Below the pieces are notes generated by a model. The model made no database searches, had not been told where the DNA came from, and was given only the letters and a program-made list of their open reading frames with translations. Shown here piece by piece: positions 62,490-64,000 of a stretch of 64,000 nucleotides of DNA (its first letter is position 1; every line of letters begins with the position of its first letter). This DNA is from Chlorocebus sabaeus (taxonomy: Eukaryota > Chordata > Mammalia > Primates > Cercopithecidae): positions 283,181-347,180 of the forward strand of contig NW_027327624.1 in assembly GCF_047675955.1 (NCBI RefSeq), written 5' to 3'. Both the position numbers and the translations under genes were made by a program.

Positions 62490-63980
62490 CCGGTTTTAGC
62501 CAGTCAAAACCGATTTCAGCCGGTCTGGTGTTGTTTGAGCAGGTCAAAACCGGTTTGAGCCGGTCTGGTCTGGTTTCAGCCGGTCTGGTCTGGTTTGAGC
62601 TGGTCAAAACCGGTTCGAGCCGGTCAAAACTGGATTGAGCCGGTTTGGTCTGGTTGAAGTCAGTCAAAACCAATTCGAGCCTGTCTGAGCCGGTCTGGTC
62701 CGGTTTGACCCGGTCTAGTCAGGTCAAAACCGGTTTGGAACGTTGAAAAACCAGCTTTAGCCGGTCTGTAGTGGTTTGAGCTGGTCAAAACCGGTTTGAG
62801 CTGGTCAAAACCGGATTGAGCCAGTCAAAAGCGACTTGAACCTGTAGGTCTGGTTTGAGCCGGTCAAAACCCGTTTGAGCCGGTCTGGCCCGGTTTTAGC
62901 CGGTCTGTTCCGCTCTCATCTGGTTTGATCTGGTTTCAGCTGGTCTAGGCCTGTCTGGTCTGGTTTGATCCGGTGTGAGCCAGTCTGGTCCGGTTTGATC
63001 CGTTGTCATCCGATCACAACCGGTTTGAGCCGCTCTGGTCCGGATTGAGCCTGTCTGGTCTGGTTTGAGCCAGTCTAAACCGGCTCAGGCTGGTCAAAAC
63101 CGGTTTGAGCTGGTCTGGTCTGGTTTGAGCTGGTCAAAACCGGTTTGTGGCCCGGTTTCAGCCGGTCTGGGCCGGTCTGCTCCGATTTGATCCGGTTTCA
63201 GCTGGTCTGTGCCGGTCGAGTCCGGTTTGATCCGGTCGAGTCCGGTTTGATCCGGTCAAAACCACTTTGAGCCGGTCAAAACCGGTTTGAGCCGGTCTGG
63301 TCTGGTTTGAGCCGGTCTGCTCTGGTTTGAGCCGGTCAAAACCGGTTCGAGCCAGTCAAAAACCGCTTTGAGCCGGTCTTGTCTGGTTTGATCCAGTCAA
63401 AACGGGTTTGGGGCCAGTTTTAGGCGGTCTGGGCCGGTCTGGTCCGGTTTGATCCGATTTTAGCTGGTCTGGGCTGGTCTGATTCGGTTTGATCCGGTCT
63501 CATCCGGTCAAAACCTGTTTTATAGCCGGTCAAAACCGGTTTCAGCCTGTCTGGTGTGGTTTGAGCAGTTCAAAACCGGTTTGACCCGGTCAAAAACAGG
63601 TTTCAGCCAGTCTGGTCTGTTTTGAGCCGGTCTGGTCTGGTTTGAGCCGGTCAAAACCGGTTTGAGCAGGTTTGGTCTGGTTGAAGCCAGTCAAAACCGA
63701 TTCGAGCCCGTCTGAGCCGGTCTGGTCCGGTTTGATCCGGTCTAATCAGGTCAAAACCGGTTTGAGCCAGGGAAAACCGGTTTTAGCCGGTCTGGAGTGG
63801 TTTGAGCTGGTCAAAACCGGATTGAGACCGTCAAAACCGGTTTGAATCGGTCTGGTCCGGTTTGAGCCGCTCTGGTCTGGTTTCAGCCTTTCTAAACCGG
63901 CTCAGGCCGGTCAAAAACGGTTTGAGCCCGTCTGGTCTTGTTTCAGCCGGTGAAAACCACTTTGCGACCCCCTTTCAGCC
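62490..63980 (-). repeat. deca block E, copy 2
   Basis: Copy of 47260-48720 (offset 15235 bp at the 'CTAAACCGGCTCAGGCTGG' word). It carries a local 20-bp duplication 'GGTCGAGTCCGGTTTGATCC' at 63217-63256 that is single in the other copy. Confidence 0.8.
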
Positions 63981-64000
63981 GGTGTGGGCCAGTCTGGTCC

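Larger units (their letters stand above)
27013..64000 (-). repeat. deca-satellite array (10-bp repeat, AAACCGGNTC type)
   Basis: This is 37 kb of uninterrupted 10-bp repeat continuing past the window edge. The plus-strand decamers are mainly GGTTTGAGCC, GGTCAAAACC, GGTCTGGTCT/C, GGTTTGATCC, GGTTTCAGCC and GGTTTTAGCC, usually alternating so that a 20-bp rhythm is also visible. Read on the minus strand the commonest decamer is GGCTCAAACC, a rotation of the published deca-satellite consensus AAACCGGNTC (from memory); strand is given on that basis. Almost every decamer carries CCGG or CTGG. No mobile element, alpha monomer or gene interrupts it. Because 10 is not a multiple of 3, all frames cycle through a 10-residue peptide every 30 bp (such as 'TGSNQTRPAQ' on one strand), producing many spurious open frames. 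Confidence 0.93.

Noticed and set aside
27104..62673. Dozens of 60-103-codon open frames on both strands in the 10-bp array, with peptides rich in repeated 'SRSKPV' or 'TGSNQTRPAQT' motifs
   Set aside because: They follow directly from the 10-bp period (30-bp, 10-residue cycle), occur in several frames at once, and lack any gene-like start, splice or promoter context. Duplicated frames simply mirror duplicated DNA blocks.
27013..64000. CRISPR-like array of short direct repeats
   Set aside because: Repeats are contiguous 10-mers with no unique spacers, in a primate genome with L1 and alpha satellite.
27013..64000. A large repeat protein or mucin-like gene
   Set aside because: No frame stays open beyond about 100 codons; the period is not divisible by three and indels shift phase constantly.
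27013..64000. CENP-B box inside deca decamers (TTCG...CGGG combinations)
   Set aside because: TTCG occurs (for example 'GGTTCGAGCC') but the required A and CGGG at the fixed spacing were not seen in the places I checked; a computed search would settle it.

Overview
The window looks like pericentromeric or centromeric satellite DNA from an Old World monkey. It holds no intact protein-coding gene, tRNA, rRNA or CRISPR array. The species call rests on two satellites. The ~171-bp repeat from about 5.7 to 27.0 kb, read on the minus strand, closely matches the classical African green monkey (Chlorocebus) alpha-satellite consensus as I remember it, including the HindIII site (AAGCTT) in most monomers. 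The 10-bp repeat from 27.0 kb to the end matches the 'deca-satellite' described from African green monkey by Maresca and Singer in the 1980s (consensus AAACCGGNTC, as recalled), which was reported to join alpha satellite. Chlorocebus or a close cercopithecine is my best inference, but no tool was available to confirm it.

Layout. (1) 1-~425: the 3' end of an old L1 (L1PB/L1MA type), minus strand. (2) ~426-553: short sequence I cannot assign. (3) ~554-5721: a 5'-truncated primate L1 (L1PA type) on the minus strand. It keeps degraded ORF1 and ORF2 and a 3' UTR with a T/TA-rich tail, and it stops about 22 nt upstream of the ORF1 start codon. (4) ~5722-27012: about 124 head-to-tail alpha-satellite monomers, all in one orientation and all of the pJalpha-box (A) type, with no CENP-B box seen by eye. 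The array is not a simple higher-order repeat. It is a patchwork of local multi-monomer duplications (spacings near 0.34, 0.94, 1.5-1.7, 2.4, 2.9, 5.5 and 6.4 kb), with a few monomers carrying internal deletions. (5) ~27013-64000: one continuous deca-satellite array of about 37 kb, running off the right edge. Decamers of the GGTTTGAGCC, GGTCAAAACC and GGTCTGGTCT kinds alternate and are organised into recurring cassettes and long duplicated blocks.

There is no gene network here. The biological content is structural: an L1/alpha boundary without a visible target-site duplication, an alpha/deca junction, and a CpG-dense 10-bp array. By its period that array forms an almost unbroken series of LSF/TFCP2-type and Grainyhead-type recognition words. 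The many short open frames in the satellites come from the repeat period and are not genes. One technical point: the deca block at roughly 41.9-47.3 kb differs from its upstream copies largely by single-base homopolymer indels, which may be assembly error.
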